A DNA stretch of 64,000 nt, from NCBI RefSeq assembly GCF_900166595.1, contig NZ_LT745763.1:62001-126000 (forward strand). Reading direction: 5' to 3'. Under the pieces are notes generated by a model. The model worked only from the letters and a program-made list of their open reading frames with translations. It made no database searches and had not been told where the DNA came from. Below are positions 24,233-32,227 of this stretch, one piece after another (within the stretch, counting starts at the first letter, position 1; every line of letters starts with the position of its first letter). The stretch is from Virgibacillus dokdonensis. GTDB lineage: Bacteria > Bacillota > Bacilli > Bacillales > Amphibacillaceae. The translations under genes were made by a program, and so were the position numbers.

Positions 24233-24859
24233 ATGAAACCGATAGATATTATTAAAGCGACAAAAGTAGTAGCAGTGATCAGAAAAGCGAATGAAGAAAA
24301 TATGGTTCCTATATTAAAAGCGTTATCTGCAGGAGGTGTGAAGGCTGTTGAAATTACAGCGGAAACACCCAATGTTGCAAACATTATTGCAGTAGCAAAG
24401 GAAGCAATGGGTGAGGAGAGTTGTATTGGTGCTGGTACGGTTCTAGATTCGGAAACAGCTAGAGCAGTTATGCTAGCAGGAGCAGATTTTATCGTCTCTC
24501 CATCGTTGAGTATAGAAACGCTTAAGCTCACCAACCGCTACGGTATGCTATATATTCCAGGAGTGTTAACGCCTACCGAAATCGTGACTGCTTATGAGTA
24601 TGGAGCAAGTATGGTAAAAATTTTCCCAGCGTCAACAGTCGGCCCTTCCTATATGAAAAATATTTTAGGACCACTTCCACATGTGGAGGCAATGGTTACA
24701 GGAGGGATAACGTTAGAGAATATGAATGATTATTTACAGCAAGGTGCGAAAGCTGTAGGTATTGGCAGTAACTTAGTGAATGTCACCAAGTTAACAACAG
24801 AAGCTGATTATGAGAAATTAGAGGAAGAAGCGAGATCGTATATTCAAGCCATAAGTTAA
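24233..24859 (+). CDS. kdgA: KDPG/KHG aldolase
   Basis: The 208-residue class I aldolase has R17 (VAVIRKAN), general base E40 (KAVEITAET), IGAGTVLD and the Schiff-base lysine K129 (SMVKIFPAS), followed by GPLPHVEAMVTGGI. It cleaves 2-keto-3-deoxy-6-phosphogluconate to pyruvate and glyceraldehyde-3-phosphate. Length is typical. The kinase that makes its substrate (kdgK) is last in the operon. A clear ribosome site (ATAGGAGTG) precedes the ATG. Confidence 0.94.
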   Translation: MKPIDIIKATKVVAVIRKANEENMVPILKALSAGGVKAVEITAETPNVANIIAVAKEAMGEESCIGAGTVLDSETARAVMLAGADFIVSPSLSIETLKLTNRYGMLYIPGVLTPTEIVTAYEYGASMVKIFPASTVGPSYMKNILGPLPHVEAMVTGGITLENMNDYLQQGAKAVGIGSNLVNVTKLTTEADYEKLEEEARSYIQAIS

Positions 24860-24920
24860 AGTTTTGTTTAATGGGATAAAGGTATGCAATAAAAACAATA
24901 CTTTAAAGGAGTGTCTGTAC

Positions 24921-25598
24921 ATGACTCATCATAATAGTGGTAAACAGATAGTGGCACATGCAGCTCTTTCATATGTGCAATCTGGTATGACGTTAGGCCT
25001 TGGAACGGGTTCAACGGTTCATTACTTTTTAGAAGAATTAAAAAGATGTGTGCGTGAAGGGTTGCATATTCAGGGTATTCCGACATCCAAACAGACAGAA
25101 AAGCTAGCCGAAGCATATGGAATTCCATTAACTAATTTTTCAAAGGTGACAAAAATAGACGTATCTATTGATGGTGCGGATGAAGTCGATCCTGATTTTC
25201 AACTAATGAAAGGTGGCGGAGGTTCTTTAGTTCGAGAAAAAATTGTCGCCGAGGCGGCGGATAAACGATTAATCATTGTTGACAATACAAAAAGAGTTGA
25301 CAAATTAGGGAGATTCCCTCTACCTGTTGAAGTGGTTCCATTTGGTTGGCAAAAAACAGCAGCTTATTTAGAGCGTTTTGGTTGTACGCCTGTATTACGA
25401 AAAGTGAACGACCAGCCATTTGTATCTGATAATGGAAATTATATTCTAGATTGTGCTTTTGGCTCCATCGAGCATCCTAAGACATTACATGAACAACTAA
25501 AACAGTTGGTTGGGGTGGTGGAGACAGGTTTATTTATTGATATGACCGATATAGTTTTAACGGCTAAAAACGGCGTCGTAAAAAGACAAATAAAGTGA
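24921..25598 (+). CDS. rpiA: Ribose-5-phosphate isomerase A
   Basis: The 225-residue protein has the RpiA motifs GLGTGSTVHYFLEEL near 26, SIDGADEVDP near 80, and MKGGGGSLVREKIVA near 93 (catalytic Asp/Glu/Lys region). It interconverts ribose-5-phosphate and ribulose-5-phosphate. A longer frame from 24864 is open, but AAAGGAG lies eight bases before ATG 24921. Being inside a kdg operon is unusual for this housekeeping enzyme; with hxlB it could link the pathway to pentose phosphates, which is inference. Confidence 0.92.
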   Translation: MTHHNSGKQIVAHAALSYVQSGMTLGLGTGSTVHYFLEELKRCVREGLHIQGIPTSKQTEKLAEAYGIPLTNFSKVTKIDVSIDGADEVDPDFQLMKGGGGSLVREKIVAEAADKRLIIVDNTKRVDKLGRFPLPVEVVPFGWQKTAAYLERFGCTPVLRKVNDQPFVSDNGNYILDCAFGSIEHPKTLHEQLKQLVGVVETGLFIDMTDIVLTAKNGVVKRQIK

Positions 25599-25620
25599 TA
25601 GCTGTTGTACAAACTCTTTT

Positions 25621-25688
25621 TACACTAGTATAAGAAAAACTACTGCTTCCGCCATAAAGATTTGGCGGTAAGCTCAGTTTCCTTGTAA
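25621..25688 (+). repeat. Repeat family A copy inside the kdg operon
   Basis: TACACTAGTATAAGAAAAAC through TCCGCCATAAAGATTTGGCG, GTAAGCTCAGTTTCC. It lies between rpiA and kdgK. The final CCAAG/T-run part is degenerate, so it is probably a poor terminator, which would allow read-through to kdgK. Confidence 0.75.
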
Positions 25689-25775
25689 CGCACGTTTTGA
25701 ACAACCTCTAAAACGAAAAGAAAATGTGGGAAACATGTTGGAAAAATAGGACAACTAGACATGGAGGGAAAAGAT

Positions 25776-26726
25776 GTGCTCGATATTATTACATTAGGAG
25801 AAGCAATGATTGTTTTTAACCCGGGAAGTACAGGGCCATTACAATTTGTTAATACATTTGAAAAGAGAGTTGGCGGTGCAGAGTTGAACCTTGCTATTGG
25901 CTGTTCGAGATTGGGGATGAAGACTGGATATATAAGCAGGCTAGGGAACGATGAATTCGGACGTTACATACGCCACTTTATCCGTGGAGAAGGTATAGAC
26001 ACCTCCCAAGTGGAGCTTGTTAACGATTACCCTACGTCCTTAAATTTTAAAGAGAGAATGGAAGACGGCAATACACGTACATTTTATTATCGTAACCAAT
26101 CGCCGATGAAAGCTTTAACGGTGGCTGATTTAGATGAAAACTATTTTAAACATGCGAGAGTGCTTCACTTAACTGGTATTTACCCAGCTATTGAGGACAG
26201 TAATATTCCAGTAATGGAAAAAGCGATTGAACTGGCAAAAAAGCATGATGTAAAAGTATCGTTTGATCCTAATATTCGGCTTCGCATGTGGACAAAGGAA
26301 AAGGCACGTGCTGTTCTTGAGAAGATCTTGCCAAAAGTAGATATTTTACTAACAGGTGATGATGAAATGGAAGTTATTATGGGAGAAAAAAACCCACAAA
26401 AAATTATAAACCAAGCAAGGGAGTTAGGAATTTCATTCGTCGCGGTAAAGCTAGGCGAAAAAGGATCTGTTGGTTATTATCAAGGTCAAACTGTCGAAGC
26501 CGAGCCTGTAAAAGCTTCGACGGTCGTGGATACAGTCGGAGCAGGCGATGGTTTTAATGCCGGTGTACTTTACGGACTTTCGCAGAATTGGGATTTAAAC
26601 AAAATTATGCAAGTGGCCAATACGGTCGGTTCCATGGTAGTTCGTGTTGTAGGTGACAACGAAGGGTTACCATATTATGAACAAGTGCAGCAACGTCTTG
26701 GTGAAATAGAACGAATTGAAAGGTAA
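25776..26726 (+). CDS. kdgK: 2-keto-3-deoxygluconate kinase (PfkB family)
   Basis: The 316-residue PfkB sugar kinase shows the N-terminal signature GEAMIVFNPGSTGP and VGGAELNLAIGCSRLG, and the C-terminal ATP/catalytic motif VVDTVGAGDGFNAGV with the base Asp. It phosphorylates KDG to the substrate of KdgA. An ATG at 25761 is in frame, but it lies within or upstream of GGAGGGAAAAG, so the GTG at 25776, seven bases after the ribosome site, is preferred. It is separated from rpiA by a repeat A copy. Confidence 0.87.
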   Translation: MLDIITLGEAMIVFNPGSTGPLQFVNTFEKRVGGAELNLAIGCSRLGMKTGYISRLGNDEFGRYIRHFIRGEGIDTSQVELVNDYPTSLNFKERMEDGNTRTFYYRNQSPMKALTVADLDENYFKHARVLHLTGIYPAIEDSNIPVMEKAIELAKKHDVKVSFDPNIRLRMWTKEKARAVLEKILPKVDILLTGDDEMEVIMGEKNPQKIINQARELGISFVAVKLGEKGSVGYYQGQTVEAEPVKASTVVDTVGAGDGFNAGVLYGLSQNWDLNKIMQVANTVGSMVVRVVGDNEGLPYYEQVQQRLGEIERIER

Positions 26727-26870
26727 AAAGGAAGGAAGACTCACTGTTGTGGTACTTTTAACGTAAAAGAATAAAGGTTTTTTCTCTCTGTTGTTTTATT
26801 CCTTCATGTAGAGGAAAAACATGTGAACAATAACAGCATAAAGATAAGGCGCTTCATAAGCTCCTAAGTT

Positions 26871-26906
26871 GATACCCATAAAACTAACTCATGGGTGTCT
26901 TTTTTA
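26871..26906 (+). terminator. Intrinsic terminator downstream of kdgK
   Basis: GATACCCAT and ATGGGTGTC form a stem with one G-U pair, followed by TTTTTT. It lies about 145 bases past kdgK; no gene intervenes. Confidence 0.8.
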
Positions 26907-26941
26907 TATTATAAAAATTAGAATTTTTGTATTTTATGTAA

Positions 26942-26993
26942 GTGAAGCTACTTAACGCCATATTGACTTGGCGATAGCCAAATTTTCTAATTA
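26942..26993 (+). repeat. Repeat family A, degenerate
   Basis: GTGAAGCTACTTAACGCCAT then TGACTTGGCGATAGCCAAAT, TTTCTAATTA. It retains the TTGGC/GCCAA hairpin. The gap 26726-27083 otherwise holds only the terminator. Confidence 0.65.
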
Positions 26994-27082
26994 TAGGAAA
27001 AGTCTATAAGTGTAATTGCTAAAAAAATGGGGTAGTAAAACGAATATACTGTTTGAAATTTAGTTTGTAGGGGAGAAATTGT

Positions 27083-28459
27083 ATGTTAGTGAAATGGCTA
27101 CCACCATCATTAAGTAAGTATTTAAAAATGTCGAAAGAAGAAAGAAAATATGAACTTCGCCTAACATTATGGCGAACACCGTTGTTATATATTATATGGA
27201 CGTTTTTTCTAGTTGCTATCACTGTTTATATGGATGTAGGGATAGGCATAGCTAAATATACTTTTGACGGTTTTCAAGCTACTTTTGAAACGACGAGGGC
27301 ATTAATAAGCGCATTAATTGGTGGCGTTCTAACACTTAGTGCGTTTACGCTAAACTCGTTACTCGTTGTACTCACCACATTTAGTGGTCAGTTTTCTCCA
27401 AGGATGTTGCAAAATTTTGTCAAAGATAAGCAGACGCAGCATATTTTAGGAATCTTTAATGGCAGTTTTGTTTACGTGTTAATCTTGTTTCTAGCAATTA
27501 GTAGTAATCCCGTTGACTATTATGTAGCTGTACCGTTTGCTACTGTAGCCATTGCTTTTTTTGCAGCAGTAACATTTATCTATTTTATAAATCATGCTAC
27601 TACATGGATGCAAGTGCATAATATTACCGACACGATGAAGCAAGTTACAGTAGAAATGTTAGAAGGAGATTTTACGAAAGACTTACAGCAAATGCGAACG
27701 GAAAATCCTGGTGACTTATTGCAAGGGTGGCAAAAAGAAAAATGTAGTGTATTAGCGCCTATATCTGGCTATATACAGCTGATTCTCTTTAAAGACTTAC
27801 TACAAAAAGCGAAACAAGACAATATTATTGTGAAAATGGAAGTAGGTATTGGAAACTATGCTTTACAAGGAAATCAGCTTTTTACTTATTGGGGGCCAGG
27901 CGCTCATCAAGTGAACGAGCAAGAATACTTAGATTTTATTCGTTTAGGCCATAAGGAAACAGAAATTCAAGACTTAAAATACGGTCTAAATAAGCTAGCA
28001 GAAATTGCGATTAAAGCAATGGGAAATGATGATCCTAAAACAGCTGCGAATACGATTTATCAAGTGGCCGACTTGCTGTTAGCTTTGGAGAATAAAGCTA
28101 CCTTTTCCCCCTATTTAGTCGATGAAGAAGGTCAAGTGCGCTTCATATTAGGTGTGGATGATTTCGAATACCACCTCTATCAGGGGTTGGGATTAATTAG
28201 ACATTATGCACAAAAGAACTATCCGATTATTACAAACATCATTGAAGCGTTAACGAGATTGGCTGGCGCGGTGGATCAAAAATATCATAAGGTGATTTGG
28301 AATTTTGCTACGAATACGATTGATCATATTTATACAGAGTTTATTTTTGATCTTGATCGTAAATTATTGCTACGCAATCTTCAAGAGCTTGCACGTATTA
28401 CGGGCCATGCGTCTAACTATAACTACATCGAACGTCACTTAAAAGGCGATAAGCAATGA
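27083..28459 (+). CDS. DUF2254 predicted membrane protein
   Basis: The 458-residue protein matches the DUF2254 layout. An N-terminal region has four membrane helices (about 33-55, 75-105, 125-145, 150-175), with LISALIGGVLTLSAFTLNSL and VLTTFSGQFSPRMLQNFVKD between them; a C-terminal cytosolic domain of about 270 residues follows. The function is unknown. A GGGGAG ribosome site precedes the ATG. It is followed by a stress-protein gene and probably shares its mRNA. Confidence 0.83.
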   Translation: MLVKWLPPSLSKYLKMSKEERKYELRLTLWRTPLLYIIWTFFLVAITVYMDVGIGIAKYTFDGFQATFETTRALISALIGGVLTLSAFTLNSLLVVLTTFSGQFSPRMLQNFVKDKQTQHILGIFNGSFVYVLILFLAISSNPVDYYVAVPFATVAIAFFAAVTFIYFINHATTWMQVHNITDTMKQVTVEMLEGDFTKDLQQMRTENPGDLLQGWQKEKCSVLAPISGYIQLILFKDLLQKAKQDNIIVKMEVGIGNYALQGNQLFTYWGPGAHQVNEQEYLDFIRLGHKETEIQDLKYGLNKLAEIAIKAMGNDDPKTAANTIYQVADLLLALENKATFSPYLVDEEGQVRFILGVDDFEYHLYQGLGLIRHYAQKNYPIITNIIEALTRLAGAVDQKYHKVIWNFATNTIDHIYTEFIFDLDRKLLLRNLQELARITGHASNYNYIERHLKGDKQ

Positions 28460-28532
28460 TTTGCGATGTTTAAGAAGGCAATATAAAGGAATAATACGTA
28501 TAAATCATGTTATAAGAAAGGAGCATGTTTAC

Positions 28533-28958
28533 GTGAAGCAAGAACATGTACGAGCACAAGTTGAACAAATTTTGGAAAGTGATCTTGTTGGTCCGATGGC
28601 TACAGTAAAAGGGAAAATGCCGCACTCTAGGTATATGACGTTTTATCATGATAACTTAACATTGTATACACTAACTAGCAAGCAAACGGACAAAGTAGAT
28701 GATATTGAACAAAACCCGTATACCCATATTATTCTTGGTTATGAAGGAGAAGGGTTTGGTGACGCTTATGTGGAGTATGAAGGCAAGGTAAATGTCAACG
28801 ATTCTCCTGAACTAAAGAAGAAATTATGGAGTGACCATGCAAATATATATTTTGATGGACCAGATGACCCAAATTTAACGGTGCTGGAAATAAAGCCATT
28901 GCATATCCGTCTCATGAATAAAAAAGGCCAAGAAACGCCACAGGAATTAGAGATATAG
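28533..28958 (+). CDS. General stress protein 26-like, PNPOx-type flavin-binding fold
   Basis: The 141-residue protein has the pyridoxamine-phosphate-oxidase-like split barrel: ESDLVGPMATVKGKMPHSRY near 16, LTLYTLTSKQTDKVDDIEQN near 44, ILGYEGEGFGDAYVEYEGKV near 68. General-stress members bind FMN or similar cofactors. The open frame begins at 28461, but AAAGGAG at 28517 points to the GTG at 28533. A strong terminator follows. Confidence 0.83.
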   Translation: MKQEHVRAQVEQILESDLVGPMATVKGKMPHSRYMTFYHDNLTLYTLTSKQTDKVDDIEQNPYTHIILGYEGEGFGDAYVEYEGKVNVNDSPELKKKLWSDHANIYFDGPDDPNLTVLEIKPLHIRLMNKKGQETPQELEI

Positions 28959-28966
28959 GAGTAATC

Positions 28967-29002
28967 AAGCCAGCTGTATGGGAATAAGCAGCTGGCTTTT
29001 TA
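28967..29002 (+). terminator. Strong intrinsic terminator
   Basis: AAGCCAGCTG and CAGCTGGCTT form a perfect 10-bp stem followed by TTTTAT, ten bases past the stress-protein stop. Confidence 0.92.
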
Positions 29003-29020
29003 TCAATCAGAGATAGTACA

Positions 29021-29073
29021 AGGAAAAGCTACAGTTTAGGCCAAGTTTTTTTGGCATAGGCTGTAGCTTTTCT
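29021..29073. other. Large two-tier palindrome built from repeat A-like sequence
   Basis: The outer arms AGGAAAAGCTACAG and CTGTAGCTTTTCT and inner arms GCCAA and TTGGC form one hairpin. Pieces match the family A middle (GAAAAGCTACAG) and end (GCCAAGTTTTT), as if a truncated copy met an inverted one. Confidence 0.6.
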
Positions 29074-29078
29074 ATGGT

Positions 29079-29157
29079 CTAGGATATTATAAAATTTTGC
29101 AGCTGTAGATAAACTTACTAAGTTATTTAGCCACGTCCGGCTCCAGCGCCTTTGTTC
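29079..29157 (+). repeat. Repeat family B, internally deleted
   Basis: The head CTAGGATATTATAAAATTTT and core start CCACGTCCGGCTCCAGCGCC are joined directly to TTTGTTC, the last bases of the element. The junction is at GCGCC, which occurs at both ends of full copies, so recombination between those 5-bp repeats would remove the middle. Confidence 0.8.
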
Positions 29158-29158
29158 T

Positions 29159-29251
29159 ACTATAGAAATTTATAAAAGTTTAAAGGTTTATAGTATAAGA
29201 AAAACGATGCCATTCGCCATAAGACTTGGCGACAAGCCACGTTTTTCTAAT
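29159..29251 (+). repeat. Repeat family A, full length, joined to B
   Basis: ACTATAGAAATTTATAAAAG through TTCGCCATAAGACTTGGCGA to CAAGCCACGTTTTTCTAAT. It starts one base after the B relic and ends ten bases from the convergent ABC gene stop. Confidence 0.88.
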
Positions 29252-29260
29252 AATGAAGTC

Positions 29261-29947
29261 CTATGATTGTGCTTGCTCGGTTTGTAAAGCAAGCCTTCCA
29301 TCTGTAATTTGATACACTTTATCACAATAATCAATTAATCGTGTATCATGCGTAACAACGATAGTAGTTTTGTTGCTCTTCGTCGTTATTTCTTGTAGCA
29401 TTTCCATCACTTCAAACGCCCGATCGGAGTCGAGGGAGGCGGTTGGCTCATCGGCTAAAATGATACTAGGGTCTGTGTAGAGTGCCTTGGCAATAGCGAC
29501 ACGTTGTTTTTCTCCTCCTGACAAGTCGGACGGAAAGCTATTTAATAACTTATGAATACCTAATGTTTGATATAGTTCCTGCAATTTTTCAGAAGGCAAG
29601 TTATGCTTCTTTACTTTATCTAATAAACGCATTTGTTGCTTCACATTCAAAAATGGAACTAAATTAGATGATTGCAGGACGAACCCAATTTCTTTTAAGC
29701 GAATGGCTGATCGCTGTTTCTCTTTTAATTTAGTAATATCTGTACCATTCATAAATACTTGACCACTGGTAGGAGTTTGTAGACCACCGGCTATTGTCAA
29801 AAAGGTGCTTTTTCCCGATCCAGATGGTCCAATGACAGCAATTAATTCCCCCTGTTGAGAGGAGAAATCAGTTGGCTTTAGAGCTTCTACTTCTGTATGT
29901 CCCGAACCGAAAATTTTACGCACTTGTTTCATTTCAAGAACTGCCAT
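29261..29947 (-). CDS. HrtA/LolD-like ABC exporter ATPase
   Basis: The 228-residue ATPase of the MacB/LolD class has Walker A AVIGPSGSGKSTFLTI, signature DLSGGEKQRVAIAKAL, Walker B IILADEPTASLDSDRA and H-loop IVVTHDTRLI. It begins three bases after the permease stop in the same operon. The partner permease resembles HrtB, so haem efflux is the leading guess. Other MacB-like roles (peptide or lipid export) remain possible. Confidence 0.88.
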   Translation of the reverse strand: MAVLEMKQVRKIFGSGHTEVEALKPTDFSSQQGELIAVIGPSGSGKSTFLTIAGGLQTPTSGQVFMNGTDITKLKEKQRSAIRLKEIGFVLQSSNLVPFLNVKQQMRLLDKVKKHNLPSEKLQELYQTLGIHKLLNSFPSDLSGGEKQRVAIAKALYTDPSIILADEPTASLDSDRAFEVMEMLQEITTKSNKTTIVVTHDTRLIDYCDKVYQITDGRLALQTEQAQS

Positions 29948-29950
29948 GCT

Positions 29951-31018
29951 TTAACCTCCAATCGCTTTTAGTGGATCGATCTTTACAATCGTTTGAATAG
30001 AGAATAGCGCTCCTAATACAGATACAAAAACAAGTACAATACCATAGAGGAGTAAATCCAAATAATTAAAGGCGATAGGAACGATATCTGGTAAAAAGAA
30101 CCCTGTAACCATCGTTAACAGAAATCCGAGAACCACACCTGCAGCTGCCAATAAAAAAGTTTGGGCAATAACCGAGTTTGCTAAGTATTTACTCGATATT
30201 CCTTGTGCTTTCATAACTCCGAATATACTTATCTTCTGAATGGTAAGTACATAGAGGAAAATAGCTAATACGACTGCAGAGATAACAAATAAGAAGTAAA
30301 TCATAAAGTTTAAGGTTAATTTTTGTTCTGAATAACCAGGGAGATTTTCGATAAATGTTGTCGTATCTACAACTTCTAATGCTTCTTTAACGTCTATATT
30401 GGATAAATCATCTGTTCGAATGACAAAGGCATTTATTTGTTCTTTGTACATTTCTGCTGCTTCTCCGTAGCGCACTTTGTGTACGGTTTGTAAGTCAGTG
30501 TAAAGTACCGGTGCAGCAATGAATTTTGCATTATCAGTAAAACCGACAATGGTTAACTTTTCCTCAGTGGAAGCCAATTGCAACTCATCACCGAGTTCAA
30601 ATCCTTCTTCTTTTAAAGACGCATCAGCAACCACTTCATTATCATTTTGAAACGTCTCGCCCTCTGTTATGTCAGGCATAATGAACTCATCTGCATGAAT
30701 GCCGAAGAGAGCTACATTCGATTTATTATCCCCTGAAGTAGCGATGGAGCTAATTTGGGCTAAACTAGCAAATTCATCTGCACCTTCCCCATCATAATCC
30801 TCCAGTGATAAGCTAGATTGAGGCAGGTTAACATCGGATTCTTCTGTCAAAATGACGCCTTGTGCTTCCCATTTATCAACCGCTGCTTTGTTCATGTCTT
30901 CCAACCCGTTTGCCAGCCCTGATAATAAGAAAACAAGGTAGGAAACGAGCAATAATACACCAACAATTAAAGTGAAGCGTAATTTGTTGTTCTTCATCTC
31001 ATTCCAGGCTAAAAACAT
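29951..31018 (-). CDS. FtsX-type permease resembling haem exporter HrtB
   Basis: The 355-residue protein has one N-terminal helix (about 15-38), a large extracytoplasmic domain (about 40-230), and three C-terminal FtsX-type helices with FGVMKAQGISSKYLANSVIA and the terminal VKIDPLKAIGG. Size and C-terminal sequence match staphylococcal HrtB as I remember it. GGGAGG precedes ATG 31018 (the open frame starts five codons earlier). No HssRS-like sensor pair lies beside it; a perfect 15-bp inverted repeat is found upstream at 31075-31089. Confidence 0.8.
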   Translation of the reverse strand: MFLAWNEMKNNKLRFTLIVGVLLLVSYLVFLLSGLANGLEDMNKAAVDKWEAQGVILTEESDVNLPQSSLSLEDYDGEGADEFASLAQISSIATSGDNKSNVALFGIHADEFIMPDITEGETFQNDNEVVADASLKEEGFELGDELQLASTEEKLTIVGFTDNAKFIAAPVLYTDLQTVHKVRYGEAAEMYKEQINAFVIRTDDLSNIDVKEALEVVDTTTFIENLPGYSEQKLTLNFMIYFLFVISAVVLAIFLYVLTIQKISIFGVMKAQGISSKYLANSVIAQTFLLAAAGVVLGFLLTMVTGFFLPDIVPIAFNYLDLLLYGIVLVFVSVLGALFSIQTIVKIDPLKAIGG

Positions 31019-31074
31019 GGCTCTCCCTCCCAATCACATGCTAAAAAATTGTATACTCCATTATTGTATAGGAA

Positions 31075-31089
31075 TGTTTTGACAAAACA
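31075..31089 (-). promoter_or_regulatory. Perfect inverted repeat upstream of HrtBA-like operon
   Basis: TGTTTTG-A-CAAAACA has perfect 7-bp arms. It overlaps a plausible minus-strand -35 (TTGTTT) located 16 bases before TACAAT. It is a candidate operator for an unidentified repressor. Confidence 0.5.
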
Positions 31090-31267
31090 AAACAGTTAGC
31101 TTAGGCTTAATTTGCTAAGAGAGCCAATTCATTATCATGATTGGTGAAATATAGCGTAAAATAATAACATGCTATACTTCATAGAACACCATGGTTGTTC
31201 TTCGGAAGCCTTAGATCAATCTCAATTAGTGAAATATAACACAATAAATGGTTAGGGAGAGAAAACA

Positions 31268-31969
31268 TTGAGAACAATTGCTTTTGATTTAGACGATACA
31301 TTATACGATCGAACTGAGCCATTAAAGCAGACCTTTGCCAGCTTTACGCCTACAAAGGAGCTGCGCTTCAACGAAATTTTACCTATCTATCATAAATATA
31401 GTGATATCGCTTTTGAAAAGGTCACGAACCAGCAATGGACATTGGAAGAGTCCTATGTTTATCGTATACGCAAGACGCTTCAAGAACAAAATATCGGCAT
31501 TAGTGAGCAAGATGCACTCGCTTTTCAAGCAATGTATACAAAAAATCAAGACCGTATTCAGTTAAGACCTCATATAGAAGAGATTATACAGTATTTGCAA
31601 AACAAGGAAATACAAACAATTATTATTACCAATGGACCATCGACGAATCAACGTAAAAAAGTACGCCAATTAGGGTTGGAAGCTTATTTATCTGCAAATG
31701 AAATTATTGTATCCGAGGAAGAGGGGGTTGCTAAGCCAGACGTAGCAATTTTTAAGGTTGCCGAGAAAAGGTTTGGCTTCGCTAAAAATGAAGTATGGTA
31801 TGTTGGTGATAGCTTCCCTATGGATATAATCGGGGCTAGTCAAGCTGGTTGGAAGGCGATTTGGCTAAATCCAAGTCGTCAGGAGCCAGTAATTAATTCG
31901 AATCCAGCAGAAAAAACAGTGTACTCCACGGAAGCGTTGAAAGAGTATTTATTTCAAATTATATATTGA
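31268..31969 (+). CDS. HAD-superfamily hydrolase (subfamily IA)
   Basis: The 233-residue protein has all HAD motifs: nucleophile FDLDDTLYDRT (D8, D10), motif II IIITNGPST, motif III lysine in VAKPDVAIF and motif IV WYVGDSFPMDIIGA. It is probably a phosphatase for a small phosphorylated metabolite; the substrate is unknown. The start is TTG behind TAGGGAGAG. It is divergent from the HrtB-like gene and has its own terminator. Confidence 0.88.
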   Translation: MRTIAFDLDDTLYDRTEPLKQTFASFTPTKELRFNEILPIYHKYSDIAFEKVTNQQWTLEESYVYRIRKTLQEQNIGISEQDALAFQAMYTKNQDRIQLRPHIEEIIQYLQNKEIQTIIITNGPSTNQRKKVRQLGLEAYLSANEIIVSEEEGVAKPDVAIFKVAEKRFGFAKNEVWYVGDSFPMDIIGASQAGWKAIWLNPSRQEPVINSNPAEKTVYSTEALKEYLFQIIY

Positions 31970-32023
31970 AGATTTGAGATCATTTCATTGCTGACTTCTA
32001 ATATGAGGGAGAGTAAATGAAAG

Positions 32024-32052
32024 AGGAACAGTGATAGGCTGTTCCTTTTTTT
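32024..32052 (+). terminator. Intrinsic terminator of the HAD gene
   Basis: AGGAACAG and CTGTTCCT form a perfect 8-bp stem, followed by a run of T. Confidence 0.9.
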
Positions 32053-32176
32053 ATACCTATTTAAAGTGGACAGTTTTAGGGTTAATAGTATAGGGGAAGC
32101 TTGGATTATTACTAATTTTTTCTAGGAACCTAATTGTTATGCATGAGTAGACAGAATAAACTACATATGGTACATT

Positions 32177-32194
32177 TATTATTAATTAATAATA
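32177..32194 (+). promoter_or_regulatory. Perfect 18-bp AT palindrome upstream of dioxygenase
   Basis: TATTATTAATTAATAATA is self-complementary and lies 33 bases before the ATG. MhqO-type genes are usually under MarR/DUF24 repressors with palindromic sites, but this sequence was not matched to a known box and is AT-only. Confidence 0.4.
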
Positions 32195-32227
32195 CTTTAA
32201 TTCATAATAAAAGGAGGAGGATGTTAC

